Assembly: GCA_024276605.1 (NCBI GenBank)
Contig: JAJRWX010000048.1
Span: forward strand, 1 to 39,939
Direction: 5' to 3'
Source of the DNA: Planctomycetota bacterium
GTDB taxonomy: Bacteria; Planctomycetota; Phycisphaerae; UBA1845
DNA length: 39,939 nt
Part shown: positions 10,501-17,466 of the stretch, one piece after another
Layout of the letters: each line of letters begins with the position of its first letter
How positions within the stretch are numbered: position 1 is the stretch's first letter
The notes under the pieces: generated by a model
Seen by the model: only the letters and a program-made list of their open reading frames with translations
What the model was told of the DNA's origin: nothing
Database searches by the model: none
Translations under genes and position numbers: made by a program

Positions 10501-12342
10501 ATACCTGCTGATTTTATCATTACCGAACCATCGAGTGGTGGCAATGGTAAAGCTAATACGACTGTTTTAGCAGGGTCGGATGATGTCCAGGTGGTGGCGT
10601 TGAATGATACGGTATCGCCCGGGCAGTTAATTATCGCACCAGGCCCCGATGGCATTTTGCAGACCGCCCAAGCGGGTGATGATGTTACTCAGACGGGTAG
10701 CGATGTGCTCATTCCTGCGGTCATGCCGGATAATGGGCAATGTGCTACATGTGCACTTGGTGAATGTTTTATTGACGAAATCATTACTTGCGGCCTTTGT
10801 CCAACCGGTTCTTGTGTTGGCGATGATGCCTTATTGGTTCGAGGTGGCGGAGATTTATGCGAGGATGGTTTGTGCCCCTGTGGCAGTTGTTTACGGAATC
10901 AGATCTTTGAGGAATGGTCGCTTTCTCCGATTAACATGGAGCTTGCTGAGATTGTTCAAGCCGCGGGCGATGATGGTGTATTCATCACTTCATTTGAGAA
11001 CGGGCCTAATTGTTTTAGTTCGGCAAAGCTGACGGTCATGATTGAAGTTGTGTTAGGCGTCAAGGTTGATCCCGGTGCCGTGCTCATCAGGCCCGGCCCT
11101 AATGGTGTACTGGATACCGAACCTCGCGGAGATGACATTGTCGGGGCACCACACCTGTCTCTTTTTGCCACGGATCCACTCAACCGAGATACGGACGAAG
11201 ATACGCTCTTTGATGGAGCGGAAATGATTCTAGGCTCAAATCCCAATGATCCGCTTGATGCGTCCAAGTTCCGAGACAACGATCTCGACGGCTTGGTCAA
11301 TGTCGAGGAGACGGATGGATGGTTTATTGGCTTTAACGACGTGAATGGACTGAAATGTCGTACGGAGGATGGGAGCTTTATTCTCGTCGATGATGAGTTT
11401 AATCCACCGGCGGCGTGCGAGTTTGTTTTTCCTGATCGATTCGAGCCTGACTCAGATTTTGATGGACTACCTGACCTGCTGGAGCGTTTGATTCGTTCCG
11501 ATCCAACCTCTGATGATACGGATGGAGATGGTTTGTTGGACTATGACGAGTTTGATTTGGAATCTACGTTTAGCATCGACCTGCGCACGGTGAGAGAATT
11601 CGAGCGTAAATGTTTTGATGCGGATCGTTGCATCTTCGTGCCGTTTGACCAGCCGTATGGTACGAGTGTGGTCTTAGCTGATACGGATCAAGATGGCCGA
11701 ACCGATCGCGAAGAAATTTTCGAGAGTTGGATCATCTTACCGTGCGATGCTCTCACCGGCGAACAGGTTCCCAAGGAGGTATTCTCTTCTCCTCTGTCGA
11801 GTGACGCGGATCGAGATGGTGTTCCGGATGGATTGGAGCTTTCCCAGGGCACTGATCCCAATGATCCTGATACCGATGGTGACGGCAAAGTGGATAACCC
11901 CAACGTTGACCTGCAGCCTGATGGTTGTGGTATTATCGTGACGGTTTCATTTCTCGAATATCGTGTAACGGATGATTGCGATCCTGCTGGAGGTGACGGT
12001 GAGTTCAGCTTTAGTTTCAGCGTCAACACGCCGGTAGGTGGATTCCCATTCTCTGCTCGAAATAATGATCTGGATGATAATCGCACGAATGTATTCGCAT
12101 CGAACCAGGCGACGTTTTTACTCAGACCGGGTGAAACATTCAGTATTACCGGTGTGGTACGCGAATCCGATAATGGACGAGATGAAGTCTGGTACATAGG
12201 CGCACGGGTGTATTCTTTTGAGGGTTTGAAAACCAGTCCGCCACCGGTACCGCTGGGAATCGGACCGCGACCGGGTGAACCAAATGATGAATGCTACGAT
12301 GGTCATTCGTTGCAGGTGAGTATTACGTCGCAGGGTGCGTAA
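4534..12342 (+). CDS. Giant secreted multidomain protein: Ig-like repeats, TSP3 calcium-binding blocks, pore-former-like segment, GPNG repeats
   Basis: 2602 residues from ATG 4534 (GAGGAG 7 bases upstream; a hydrophobic signal-like stretch LYRSLFICVTAMSVLLTSS follows). Residues about 35-670 are six SbsA/Big_5-like Ig repeats of about 100 residues, each with V-x-V-x-F-S-E-x-(M/L) early and (L/V)-T-T-x-x-Q later. About 673-809 is a TSP3 block with DTDGDG loops. About 825-933 is Ser/Thr/Gln-rich with alternating polar residues, reminiscent of ETX/MTX2-type beta-pore formers. About 928-1109 continues that domain (VMITNNGGDIPFTMTNIQL-like, then MDYGNGEVDRFRVST). Repeats of type PGPNGVLDTxPxGDD and GNGIADTxxxDDIQVV fill about 1133-1313 and 1506-2056. 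Further TSP3 blocks lie at 1374-1493 and 2209-2456, with a Cys-rich part at about 2068-2123. The C-terminal beta domain is 2466-2602. No sorting signal was seen. Likely a Ca-dependent extracellular or surface protein; function unknown. Confidence 0.88.
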   Translation: MRAMLYRSLFICVTAMSVLLTSSTTDQVMQDNAAGRRLPALTQALALSQHYVEVTFEQTVDATTESVSLYSIVDSSGQALNVTAARMHGTNTILLTTATQQNVEYQLELKTKSDQENDDNGSSSDVVSFTGSTQLEPTVDSAVALDANRVLVAFSEAMDATSSTNIAFYTIVDEAGNADSDLTVISATLDTDPSVVILQTSDQGDRTYRVVVRDVAARRDNVLVNPLANAASFGGISPSDTLAPRVAGAVATSQNSVLVSFSEALAAGGVSSRNFSITDGLAINAVSVIRHRTQALLTTSTQVPDREYTVTVTQVNDPSGNVIDPDANAVQFIGTGRGFFMQSAVALSNTSVLITFNEPPDPMMGLDPSFYSIVETDDDMQGIIRLTDVIVDPIDPRSVILTTTAQDNVNYTISANNLHALRDDLLIDGTRDSATFLGIASRDTQGPRLLSATSTSSTSVVLAFSEPLNDAAAVATNISISCPSCESPTLLVLDAFLSAYNTRMILTTPPQLANVDYIVLVENKNGWLTDLADIGNPIDPDPSSTIFTFLGQPSVQPGFALPRVVGAISTSNTTVVVSYNKPMGDSALESSNYVVAQVNVNAEVGTIALLGGTRFLGLDRTSVELTTSSQNEVTYEISVVNVKDLAGNQLAPKELLIDPASAQFPGTPPGGSMIDSDGDGVSDSEELRGYVVNIQLTGGEIVFREVTSDPFNRDTDSDGLDDLGERVRFSNPRSSDTDFDAVSDFDEVFKWGTSLTNQDTDGDGVRDSSELGFFKTSPLFADTDGDGMEDGDEVIRQNRDPRIADLPDPGIDIGQVALRLDTRFAFTDTQGESKSVAKSSTTTLAQNESRTFSTSDASTTQHAIQASAEFGAEFSVTPKKSFKASVGYTYTRENTFTASQSSTRESQQQYQDSLTTNVARDVTQAVTRTIEGASIEVLVTINNGGDIPFTMTNIQLTALLQDPFNRRSFVPVATMLPGSLLDGGGDFEVFLGPFIPERGPFIFKSTEVFPSLVEDLMKTPRGLIFKVANFDIEDEEGRNFAFVTQDVNDRTAGMIMDYGNGEVDRFRVSTHSQFDMNECSGASANPGAFCRSDGDCTGGQCLLSDARPVGVSMKFILQDILGMTKNGPVDAITIGDNGCGETWAVGDDVQVASPICFPVPLNGLIVDAGPNGILDSEPSGDDIRFGNTIIDGGDGCAHTRASRDDVQIVQGDCQQASPDGVMVTPGPDGIFQTNPNGDDVVDAVTGYETQFTGSCDGNTDVFIDAGINDAIDSIPGGDDEFVNNQIQPGANGILETSPRKDDIFQGPGIDCDVDVDCPGAGLCKSVERLVRIKGVRNNSADARFWLILSENDIPQDTNFDDIRVQASDTFSLAYVQDRDADGLLAREEFIFGSSDRRVNSDGCPLGDGEPGCDVNVFDFDTVRDFEEVKEGWTVAVAGERSFTAFSNPVQPDTDSDKLFDDEEQKFGTDHGKRDTDGDGISDYDEINGYDILRRDDELIRKVVPYQSAIIGPGSDNDLETLVVLDANLNPLDIVGTDPNGRPIITAGPDGVLDTRPDGNDTLEETMLILDGGNGTPESIALLDDIQVGPSPISTTTVTVTYLDYDAGSNACDGLQDGEFNIDLRVRRNTNLIGSPFTQSASISRFIPHALGGMIIAGANGIADTEVNLSSDDIQVVQAGDPVSSSTVVIRPGPNGVLETTPDAKDVLVGNANGSNRMTFSMDPNDSLSISGSIREDDAVCDINTRRAIIESGELVIEPWSGGNGIADTVVPVSVAGLPLNDDVQEVAPGAPVLPGQVVISAGLNGILETTAASGDIAPVGNGIADTLATGNDAQVIPLGNATSTGSLIVSCGPDGEPDMNMNPTVPGVCEAVVIRTETGDGTADTLADPTSDDIQVVAVGSPVIAGDVIVRAGPNGVIDSPIAGTSEQIQSARAPLACAAVIVQSASGSGVAHTTVDPNADDIQLIAVGMPVSAGAIIIDPGPDNVIDSIPADFIITEPSSGGNGKANTTVLAGSDDVQVVALNDTVSPGQLIIAPGPDGILQTAQAGDDVTQTGSDVLIPAVMPDNGQCATCALGECFIDEIITCGLCPTGSCVGDDALLVRGGGDLCEDGLCPCGSCLRNQIFEEWSLSPINMELAEIVQAAGDDGVFITSFENGPNCFSSAKLTVMIEVVLGVKVDPGAVLIRPGPNGVLDTEPRGDDIVGAPHLSLFATDPLNRDTDEDTLFDGAEMILGSNPNDPLDASKFRDNDLDGLVNVEETDGWFIGFNDVNGLKCRTEDGSFILVDDEFNPPAACEFVFPDRFEPDSDFDGLPDLLERLIRSDPTSDDTDGDGLLDYDEFDLESTFSIDLRTVREFERKCFDADRCIFVPFDQPYGTSVVLADTDQDGRTDREEIFESWIILPCDALTGEQVPKEVFSSPLSSDADRDGVPDGLELSQGTDPNDPDTDGDGKVDNPNVDLQPDGCGIIVTVSFLEYRVTDDCDPAGGDGEFSFSFSVNTPVGGFPFSARNNDLDDNRTNVFASNQATFLLRPGETFSITGVVRESDNGRDEVWYIGARVYSFEGLKTSPPPVPLGIGPRPGEPNDECYDGHSLQVSITSQGA
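4640..6540 (+). repeat. Six tandem Ig-like (SbsA/Big_5-type) repeats
   Basis: Protein-level repeats inside the giant gene. Successive units contain YVEVTFEQTVD, RVLVAFSEAMD, SVLVSFSEALA, SVLITFNEPPD, SVVLAFSEPLN and TVVVSYNKPMG, each followed about 45-60 residues later by a (L/V)-(Q/L/T)-T-x-x-Q turn and a closing hydrophobic strand. DNA identity between units is low, so these are old duplications. Confidence 0.8.
7930..11140 (+). repeat. GPNG-x-(L/I)-(D/E)-(T/S) repeat family, interspersed
   Basis: Two related half-units alternate: half A, G-(N/D)-G-I-A-D-T followed after a few residues by DD(I/V)QVV; and half B, hydrophobic strand then (P/A)GPNG(V/I)(L/I)(D/E)T-x-P-x-GDD. Examples of half B: DAGPNGILDSEPSGDD, TPGPDGIFQTNPNGDD, RPGPNGVLETTPDAKD, RPGPNGVLDTEPRGDD. 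Examples of half A: GGNGIADT, VGNGIADT, GDGTADT, SGVAHTT, GGNGKANT. The run is broken by a TSP3 block and by pieces of other domains. I do not recognise a named domain family. Confidence 0.75.
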
Positions 12343-12358
12343 TTTGATCATGTGATAG

Positions 12359-12408
12359 TGCCAACGGCGCAGCTAATTGTGACTGCGCTGTTGGCATATT
12401 TTATATTT
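12359..12408 (+). terminator. Terminator of the giant gene
   Basis: TGCCAACGGCGCAG (12359-12372) pairs with CTGCGCTGTTGGCA (12383-12396) over 14 positions with one G-T pair, loop of 10, followed by an AT-rich run TATTTTATATTT. It begins 17 bases after the stop codon. Confidence 0.8.
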
Positions 12409-12417
12409 GAGATAGAC

Positions 12418-13818
12418 ATGAGATTATCTGCGTTATGGTTACTGGCTTGTGCATTGGCGCTGCCGCTTGGCTGTCAGCCGGTGATATCAGGCTAGGCAGA
12501 GTCTGACGGTGCATTGGTTGATACTGACCTGTCCGGCAGAACATCGGCTGATTCGGCTACTATTCCAGGCCAATCTTCACCTGATGCAACTTCAACACAG
12601 CCTAACACTACGACTCCTGACGTATTTGATGGTGTTGTTGATGACAGAGTTGGTGCTTGTTGTTTGGTGACCACCTGTCGGCAACTTACTCCGTTGGATT
12701 GTCACTTACAGCGCGGTGTGTTTATGGGGGTAGATCGAGTATGCGTGATCGCTGCTTGTCTCATTTTTCTGGATGAATTAGACAGTGATAACGATGGACT
12801 GTCGGATCGAGAAGAGTTGTTGCGCGATCTTGATCCCAATGACCCGCTTGATGGCCCCGACATTGACGGCGACGGTATCCCCAACGGCGACGATTTGGAC
12901 GTTGATGGTGATGGCATGCCCAATGCGTATGACATCGACATAGATGGCGACGGGCTTCGTAATAAGTTCGATCCTGATATGGATGCCGATGGGTTGCTCA
13001 ACTTTTCAGATACAGACATGGATGGCGATGGGCGAAAAAACATCATTGATAATGACGACGACAGCGATGGCAAAGACGACGACGATGATGATGACAAGAA
13101 AAAATGTGAAGAAGAAGACACCGGATGCGATGATGACGACGATGATCCCCTATGTGGCGTAGCCGCCCTTTTTGCCAGTGATATGGACGGGGATGGAGTA
13201 TCCGACTGTAACGATAACGACCCGGACGGGGATGGCATGACCGATGACGATCAGGATGGCGTTCCTGATCGAGATGAGATAGCCGACGGAACCGACCCGG
13301 AAGATGCCGACACGGACGACGACGGTTTGGATGATGGCGAAGAACGGGAACTAGGAACCGATCCGACTGATTCAGATACCGATGATGACGGGGTCGATGA
13401 CGGTGATGAAGTTGATGACGGCACTAACCCTAGCGACCCCGATACTGATGACGATGGGCTTGATGACGGCATGGAGCGAGACTTAGGTAGCGATCCCCTT
13501 GATACGGACTCAGACGGCGACGGTGTAGATGACGGCGATGAAATTGAATTGGGTAGTGATCCCGGCGACCCGGACTCCGATGATGATGGTCTCAGTGATG
13601 GCGAAGAGCGAGATTTAGGCAGCGACCCCAACGATTCAGACTCAGACGATGATGGCGTTGATGATGCGACGGAAGTGAGTGACGGCTCGGATCCATTGGA
13701 TGACGATTCTGACGATGATGGGCTAAGTGATGGTGAAGAAAAAACACTTGGTACCGATCCCAACGACGACGATAGTGATGGTGACGGCATATTAGACGGC
13801 GACGACGATACGCCGTAG
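12418..13818 (+). CDS. Acidic TSP3-repeat lipoprotein, reading frame interrupted by in-frame TAG at 12493
   Basis: ATG 12418 begins a classic lipoprotein signal (MRLSALWLLACALALPLGC, lipobox LPLGC, Cys19). A TAG at 12493-12495 stops it at codon 26. The same frame then continues open without another stop to TAG 13818. Without the TAG the product would be 466 residues. Downstream of it come a Ser/Thr-rich linker, a Cys-rich segment (GACCLVTTCRQ ... DRVCVIAAC) of a kind common in planctomycete secreted proteins, and about 330 residues of DxDxDG TSP3 repeats with very high Asp content, ending SDGDGILDGDDDTP. The repeats should bind Ca2+ and make a stiff stalk. The only start inside the downstream frame is a TTG at 12514 with no ribosome site and no export signal. 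A nonsense change (for example CAG to TAG) or a sequence error is therefore likelier than a true late start. Confidence 0.72.
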
Positions 13819-13862
13819 GCAAACAATACTATTGTTATAGACGATATTATTTCTTTCAGCCG

Positions 13863-14116
13863 TGTAGGTCGTGCACTGCACGACGCTTTAGGCTGGGCTG
13901 GGTGGCCCACCTCATTTGAGGTGGGGGAGTCGATGATTGAAAGCTTAATGAAGCATCAATCGATTATCATCCATGTAGGTCGTGCACTGCACGACGTTTT
14001 AATCCCAATGATGTTTCGTCGGGTGATCCCCCGACCCACGGCTGCGCGGTGTCGTTCACATGGCATTGCGCGAATCATCGACTCCCCCATGTCCAAAAAG
14101 AAGGACATGGGCCACC
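13863..14116. repeat. Cluster of palindromic intergenic repeats
   Basis: A 23-bp sequence containing the palindrome GTCGTGCACTGCACGAC occurs identically at 13863-13885 and 13974-13996. GGTGGCCCA (13901-13909) and TGGGGGAGTCGATGATT (13922-13938) recur inverted as TGGGCCACC (14108-14116) and AATCATCGACTCCCCCA (14073-14089). Each end encloses its own different perfect hairpin (13906-13925 and 14086-14111). A third hairpin, GTCGGG/CCCGAC, is at 14018-14035. The block fits a non-coding REP- or MITE-like element. Confidence 0.65.
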
Positions 14117-14138
14117 TGGCAAAGCACTAGTCGTGGGT

Positions 14139-15701
14139 TCAAAACCCGTATTCACTCCAGCGCTGTTCGACGAGTTGTTTAATATCTTCGCTGACGACCA
14201 ATTTCTCGGGCCATTCGCGTACGACGCCTTCGCCGGGGATTTTTTCGGTGGCGTCGATACCTATTTTGGCACCCGTCCCGTAGTAAGGCGTGGCGTGGTC
14301 GAGTACATCGCAAGGGCCGTCGACGATTACCGTGTCGCGGCGCCAATCAACATTAGCGCCCATGTGAAACAACACATCCTGCTCGTCGTGGACGTCTACA
14401 TGTTCGTCAACCACGACAATCATCTTCACGAACATCATCTGACCAGCGCCCCAGATACTACTCATCACCGCCCGAGCCTGCATAGGATAGTGCTTGCTGA
14501 TTTTTACGAAGACGCAGTTATGAAACGCACCGAATCGCGGTAGTGAATAATCGATGAGCGAAGGAATGATTATTTTCAATAGCGGCAGGAAAATGCGCTC
14601 CGTGGCTTTGCCGAGATAATAATCCTCCTGTGGCGGTTTGCCGACAATCGTCGCGGGAAACACGGGATCACGGCGGTGGGTGATCGCGGTCACATGAAAC
14701 GCCGGGTAACGATCCGCTAATGAATAGAAACCGGTGTGATCGCCGAAGGGGCCTTCGATGAGCATGTGCTCCGGGTCCACCCAGCCTTCAATCACAATTT
14801 CCGCGTTGACGGGAACTTCCATCGGAATGGTCTTGCATGGGACCAAGTCAATGCCACCGTTATTGAGGAATCCGGCAAAGAGTAGCTCGCTCACATCGGG
14901 TGGTAGCGGACAGGTAGCCGCATACGGAAGAATCGGCTCACCGCCCAGTACGATAGCCAGCGGCATTTTCTCCCCACGCTTTTTATACGCTCGAAAATGC
15001 CTGGCTCCGTCGTGGTGCATATGCCAGTGCATGGCAGCTAACTTTTCCGAATATACCTGCACACGGTACATCCCGACGTTACGCTCGCCGGATTCAGGGT
15101 CTTTGGTGTAGATGCCGGCGAAGGTGAAATATCGCCCCGTGCCACCTTCTGCATCTGCCGGCTTAGCCCCGAAACCAGCCTCGCCGTCGTGGGGCCAACA
15201 TTGAATAATGGGAAGATCGAGCAGGTTGGCATCATCCGTGTGGACAACTTCCTGACACCGACCACGTTTGACGACCCTAGGCCCGAAACTCGCCAGCTTG
15301 GCTAGTTGAGGCAGCTTTTTCATTTTGTCCATCAAACCGGTAGGCATCTGCGGCTTGATAAGCTCCTGGATGCGGTCGGCGAATGCCTCAAAGCTGCTTC
15401 CACCTAGCGCAAGTCTCATACGCTCATAGCTTCCGAAGATGTTGATAGCTACGGGTATGTCCGAACCTTTGACATGTTCAAACAGCAGGGCATGACCGCC
15501 TTGTCGACCATGCACGGGGTCTGTGATAGGCGGAGCGGCGTCACCGGCAGCGGGCAGGCGGCTGACGCGATCCGTAATGGCGCTGATTTCCAAAATGGAA
15601 TCAACTTCCGCACCCACGCACTTAAGCTGGCCACGCTCGTCGAGGTCATTAATAAACGATTGTAGATCGGTATATGGCAAACCAAGTTCTCCGTGTTTCA
15701 C
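14139..15701 (-). CDS. UbiD-family prenylated-FMN-dependent decarboxylase
   Basis: 520 residues, GTG start, weak ribosome site. The UbiD family removes a carboxyl group from aromatic or unsaturated acids using prenyl-FMN made by UbiX. Family landmarks seen: RYFTFAGIYTKDPESG then NVGMYRVQVY (cofactor site region), MHWHMHHDGARH, LGGEPILPYAA, the acid-rich catalytic segment LIEGPFGDHTGFYSL (around residue 320), and PQEDYYLGKATERIFLPLLK. The N-terminal LQSFINDLDERGQLK also matches the family. Full length. In quinone-making bacteria such proteins act in ubiquinone or menaquinone synthesis. The substrate cannot be read here and no ubiX or other quinone gene is adjacent. The repeat cluster lies immediately downstream of its stop. 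Confidence 0.92.
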   Translation of the reverse strand: MKHGELGLPYTDLQSFINDLDERGQLKCVGAEVDSILEISAITDRVSRLPAAGDAAPPITDPVHGRQGGHALLFEHVKGSDIPVAINIFGSYERMRLALGGSSFEAFADRIQELIKPQMPTGLMDKMKKLPQLAKLASFGPRVVKRGRCQEVVHTDDANLLDLPIIQCWPHDGEAGFGAKPADAEGGTGRYFTFAGIYTKDPESGERNVGMYRVQVYSEKLAAMHWHMHHDGARHFRAYKKRGEKMPLAIVLGGEPILPYAATCPLPPDVSELLFAGFLNNGGIDLVPCKTIPMEVPVNAEIVIEGWVDPEHMLIEGPFGDHTGFYSLADRYPAFHVTAITHRRDPVFPATIVGKPPQEDYYLGKATERIFLPLLKIIIPSLIDYSLPRFGAFHNCVFVKISKHYPMQARAVMSSIWGAGQMMFVKMIVVVDEHVDVHDEQDVLFHMGANVDWRRDTVIVDGPCDVLDHATPYYGTGAKIGIDATEKIPGEGVVREWPEKLVVSEDIKQLVEQRWSEYGF

Positions 15702-16753
15702 AGGGCGGGCAGTCTAACGGATCGGTCATCATCTGGCGAGCAGGTTTATTGTTTAAGTCACGATGAAAAACTTGACTACGACGCGTGGAGTTTGCAGGTA
15801 CGCACATCGAGTCGTTCATGGGTAAGCTACAGGCGGAACGCTTGAACGAAAAAGGTTGATGTCTTGAGTCGACAATCCGGACATACCTAATGTGTGGAGG
15901 AATGACGGTAGCGAATCATGACCACAAAGCACGCTGAGCAACCCGTTCCTAACGGGAGTGCTATAGCCAGCCAATTCACCGCACGGTATGAGCCGGAACA
16001 CTAACTCTGACTGTGGATCATGATTCGGTGTAAAAGTCACACCTTTGTTGCAGACTTATTCGAGTCAATGATTAGGAAGCTAGGCAAATATATCGTGATA
16101 TTGCCTATCGAAACGAATTCAAGTGTGGCCGGAAGCTGTCATGCTGTGATCTACTCATCGTATTATCAGAACTTGCACCATCAGGTTCTCAGATTCGATA
16201 CTTCTGTCAAAGTGAAAACTTTTTATCAACAAAAACTTGACTTCTTTATACGATTCTGCTAGACTTGTCATAGATTGCATGGAGTGGGTTATCGGATGGT
16301 TTAGTGAGGTTTGTTGATCGGCGGGAAATAATATATATATATATTTGCGTTCCTTTATCATTTGCAGAAATTATACTGCGATACTCCGCCATTTTCAAAG
16401 TACTAACAATTCCTTCCGCGATTTATTGAACCTGCCATTATTTACGGTAGCCCTCCTAAAGCGTGCTTATGTTCTGCGCACGAAACTGCGATCTCGTACT
16501 CTACCGGTATCTTTAGTCATTGTTGTGCCGGAAGAGCATTATTATGAGGTACGCGCAAAGCTTTTTATCTTTGTAGCTTTAGAAGCTCGCGCTCGCGATT
16601 CACACGCGACAAATAAAGTGTGGGTGGCGTTATGCCCTTGCGTGATCGTATGCCCAATACTGCTTCGGGGGAAGTGGTGGGTAGGTCCGCTTTGGTGCTT
16701 AAAGGTTCGATAGTGGCCTCTTGGGGACACTGAAGGTGCTGTCGAACTGGAGT
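15702..16753. other. Long stretch without a credible protein gene
   Basis: First part of a 1.77-kb gene-free interval. Open frames here (for example 16020-16262 and 16345-16713) have no ribosome site and unnatural composition. Visible items are a promoter-like pair at 16237-16265, an AT dinucleotide run at 16330-16345, and a hairpin at 16705-16747 (GTTCGATAG with CTGTCGAAC, inner AGTG/CACT) just upstream of the structured RNA candidate. Confidence 0.5.
16237..16265 (+). promoter_or_regulatory. Promoter-like -35/-10 pair in the gene-free region
   Basis: TTGACT (16237-16242), 17-base spacer, TAGACT (16260-16265). It points toward the structured RNA candidate, but that begins nearly 500 bases downstream, so any link is uncertain. 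Confidence 0.35.
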
Positions 16754-16970
16754 GTGGGCGTCGTTTCGTAGTGCCAGATGTGAAGCGTTCTCCGGTATGT
16801 TTTGGGGAGAATCGAAGACTAGGCCTTAATAAGTCCGTTGGCGGTGGGAACCAACTGCAAACCCCGTCGCTGATGGCGGCCAGTCGACTCGGCCTTGGGG
16901 GCTATGAGGTCCGTAGAACGCTTTTTTGTGCACGAGATCGAAACGACGCTCACTTTCCTTTTTTTTTCCT
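16754..16970 (+). ncRNA. Candidate structured RNA of about 200 nt, rod-like, 6S-like layout
   Basis: Distant segments pair in nested order. 16754-16768 pairs with 16939-16953 (15 bp, one G-T). GTGC 16771-16774 pairs with GCAC 16930-16933. AAGCGTTCT 16783-16791 pairs with AGAACGCTT 16915-16923. Then comes a large open middle whose 3' side can form a small hairpin (CGGCCT with AGGTCCG, near 16890-16914). A terminal arm follows: GACTAGGCC 16818-16826 with GGCCAGTC 16878-16885, one bulge, and further pairing inside. The 3' end runs into long T tracts (16954-16971). Closing stem, central bubble with a 3'-side hairpin and terminal stem resemble 6S RNA, but I cannot confirm the family by sequence. 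RNase P, tmRNA and SRP RNA signatures were looked for and not found. Confidence 0.45.
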
Positions 16971-17005
16971 TTCTCTTTAGTTGTTACATTTTCTGCTAGT
17001 GCTTC

Positions 17006-17163
17006 GTCACAGCTAAGAATTCGGGTGGCATGGGTAAGTCCCGATGTATCCCGACGTATAGTCGGGATACATCGGGACTTACCCGTGTAGCTCCGGTGGC
17101 CACCACGGGCAAAAAAAGCCTTGCCCATGCCATCCTCGATGAACCCGAAAAATAAGCTGTGAC
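17006..17163. repeat. 158-bp nested palindrome with a perfect 24-bp hairpin core
   Basis: The core arms 17032-17055 and 17061-17084 are perfectly complementary around GTATA. Outside them GTCACAGCT (17006-17014), TTCGGGT (17020-17026) and TGGCATGGG (17026-17034) recur inverted as AGCTGTGAC (17155-17163), ACCCGAA (17143-17149) and CCCATGCCA (17124-17132). Only the right arm carries an extra segment with GGTGGCCACC. There is no coding content. It looks like a MITE or a REP-type element. Confidence 0.7.
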
Positions 17164-17214
17164 ACAGCACTAGGTTTAGCTTCTGACTTCCGGTCGATCA
17201 CGCTCGACATACCC

Positions 17215-17241
17215 ATATGGCTGATATGGCTGATATGGCTG
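17215..17241 (+). repeat. Three tandem copies of ATATGGCTG
   Basis: Exact 9-bp unit repeated three times, with a partial fourth. Between this and the next gene there is also a 7-bp perfect hairpin, CCCAGCC/GGCTGGG, at 17305-17323 without a T tract. Confidence 0.85.
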
Positions 17242-17466
17242 ATTTGATGGTTTAGAAGGGGGGTTAAAAAATATCACCCGATGACTTGCGAATATGCTAG
17301 TGTGCCCAGCCAGGCAGGCTGGGACGTTGATGTCGTCGATTTGGCGGCGACTTGCCTTCTATAGTGTTGAACGGTCAGGTGTAGCGTGGAATCATCGAAA
17401 TCCTCCGTGAAAAACATACTACGGGATGCTACAGTTAGATAGAGCTTGCTCTAGGGAGATTAAATC

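Noticed and set aside
12493..12495. TAG as pyrrolysine or reassigned stop
   Set aside because: Other genes here end in TAG (for example 13816-13818 and phaA), there is no pyrrolysine context, and a point change is simpler.
12702..13910. Long antisense frames opposite the TSP3 repeats
   Set aside because: Ser/Pro-rich translations are a by-product of the GAT/GAC repeat codons on the plus strand.
14110..14158. tRNA-like 3' end (GTGGGTTCAAAACCC then ATTCACTCCA)
   Set aside because: No matching acceptor 5' strand, D-arm or anticodon arm upstream, and the 3' part is the coding end of the UbiD gene on the minus strand.
16020..16713. Plus-strand open frames of 80 and 122 codons
   Set aside because: No ribosome site, no domain, unnatural composition, and part of the sequence is a hairpin-rich repeat.
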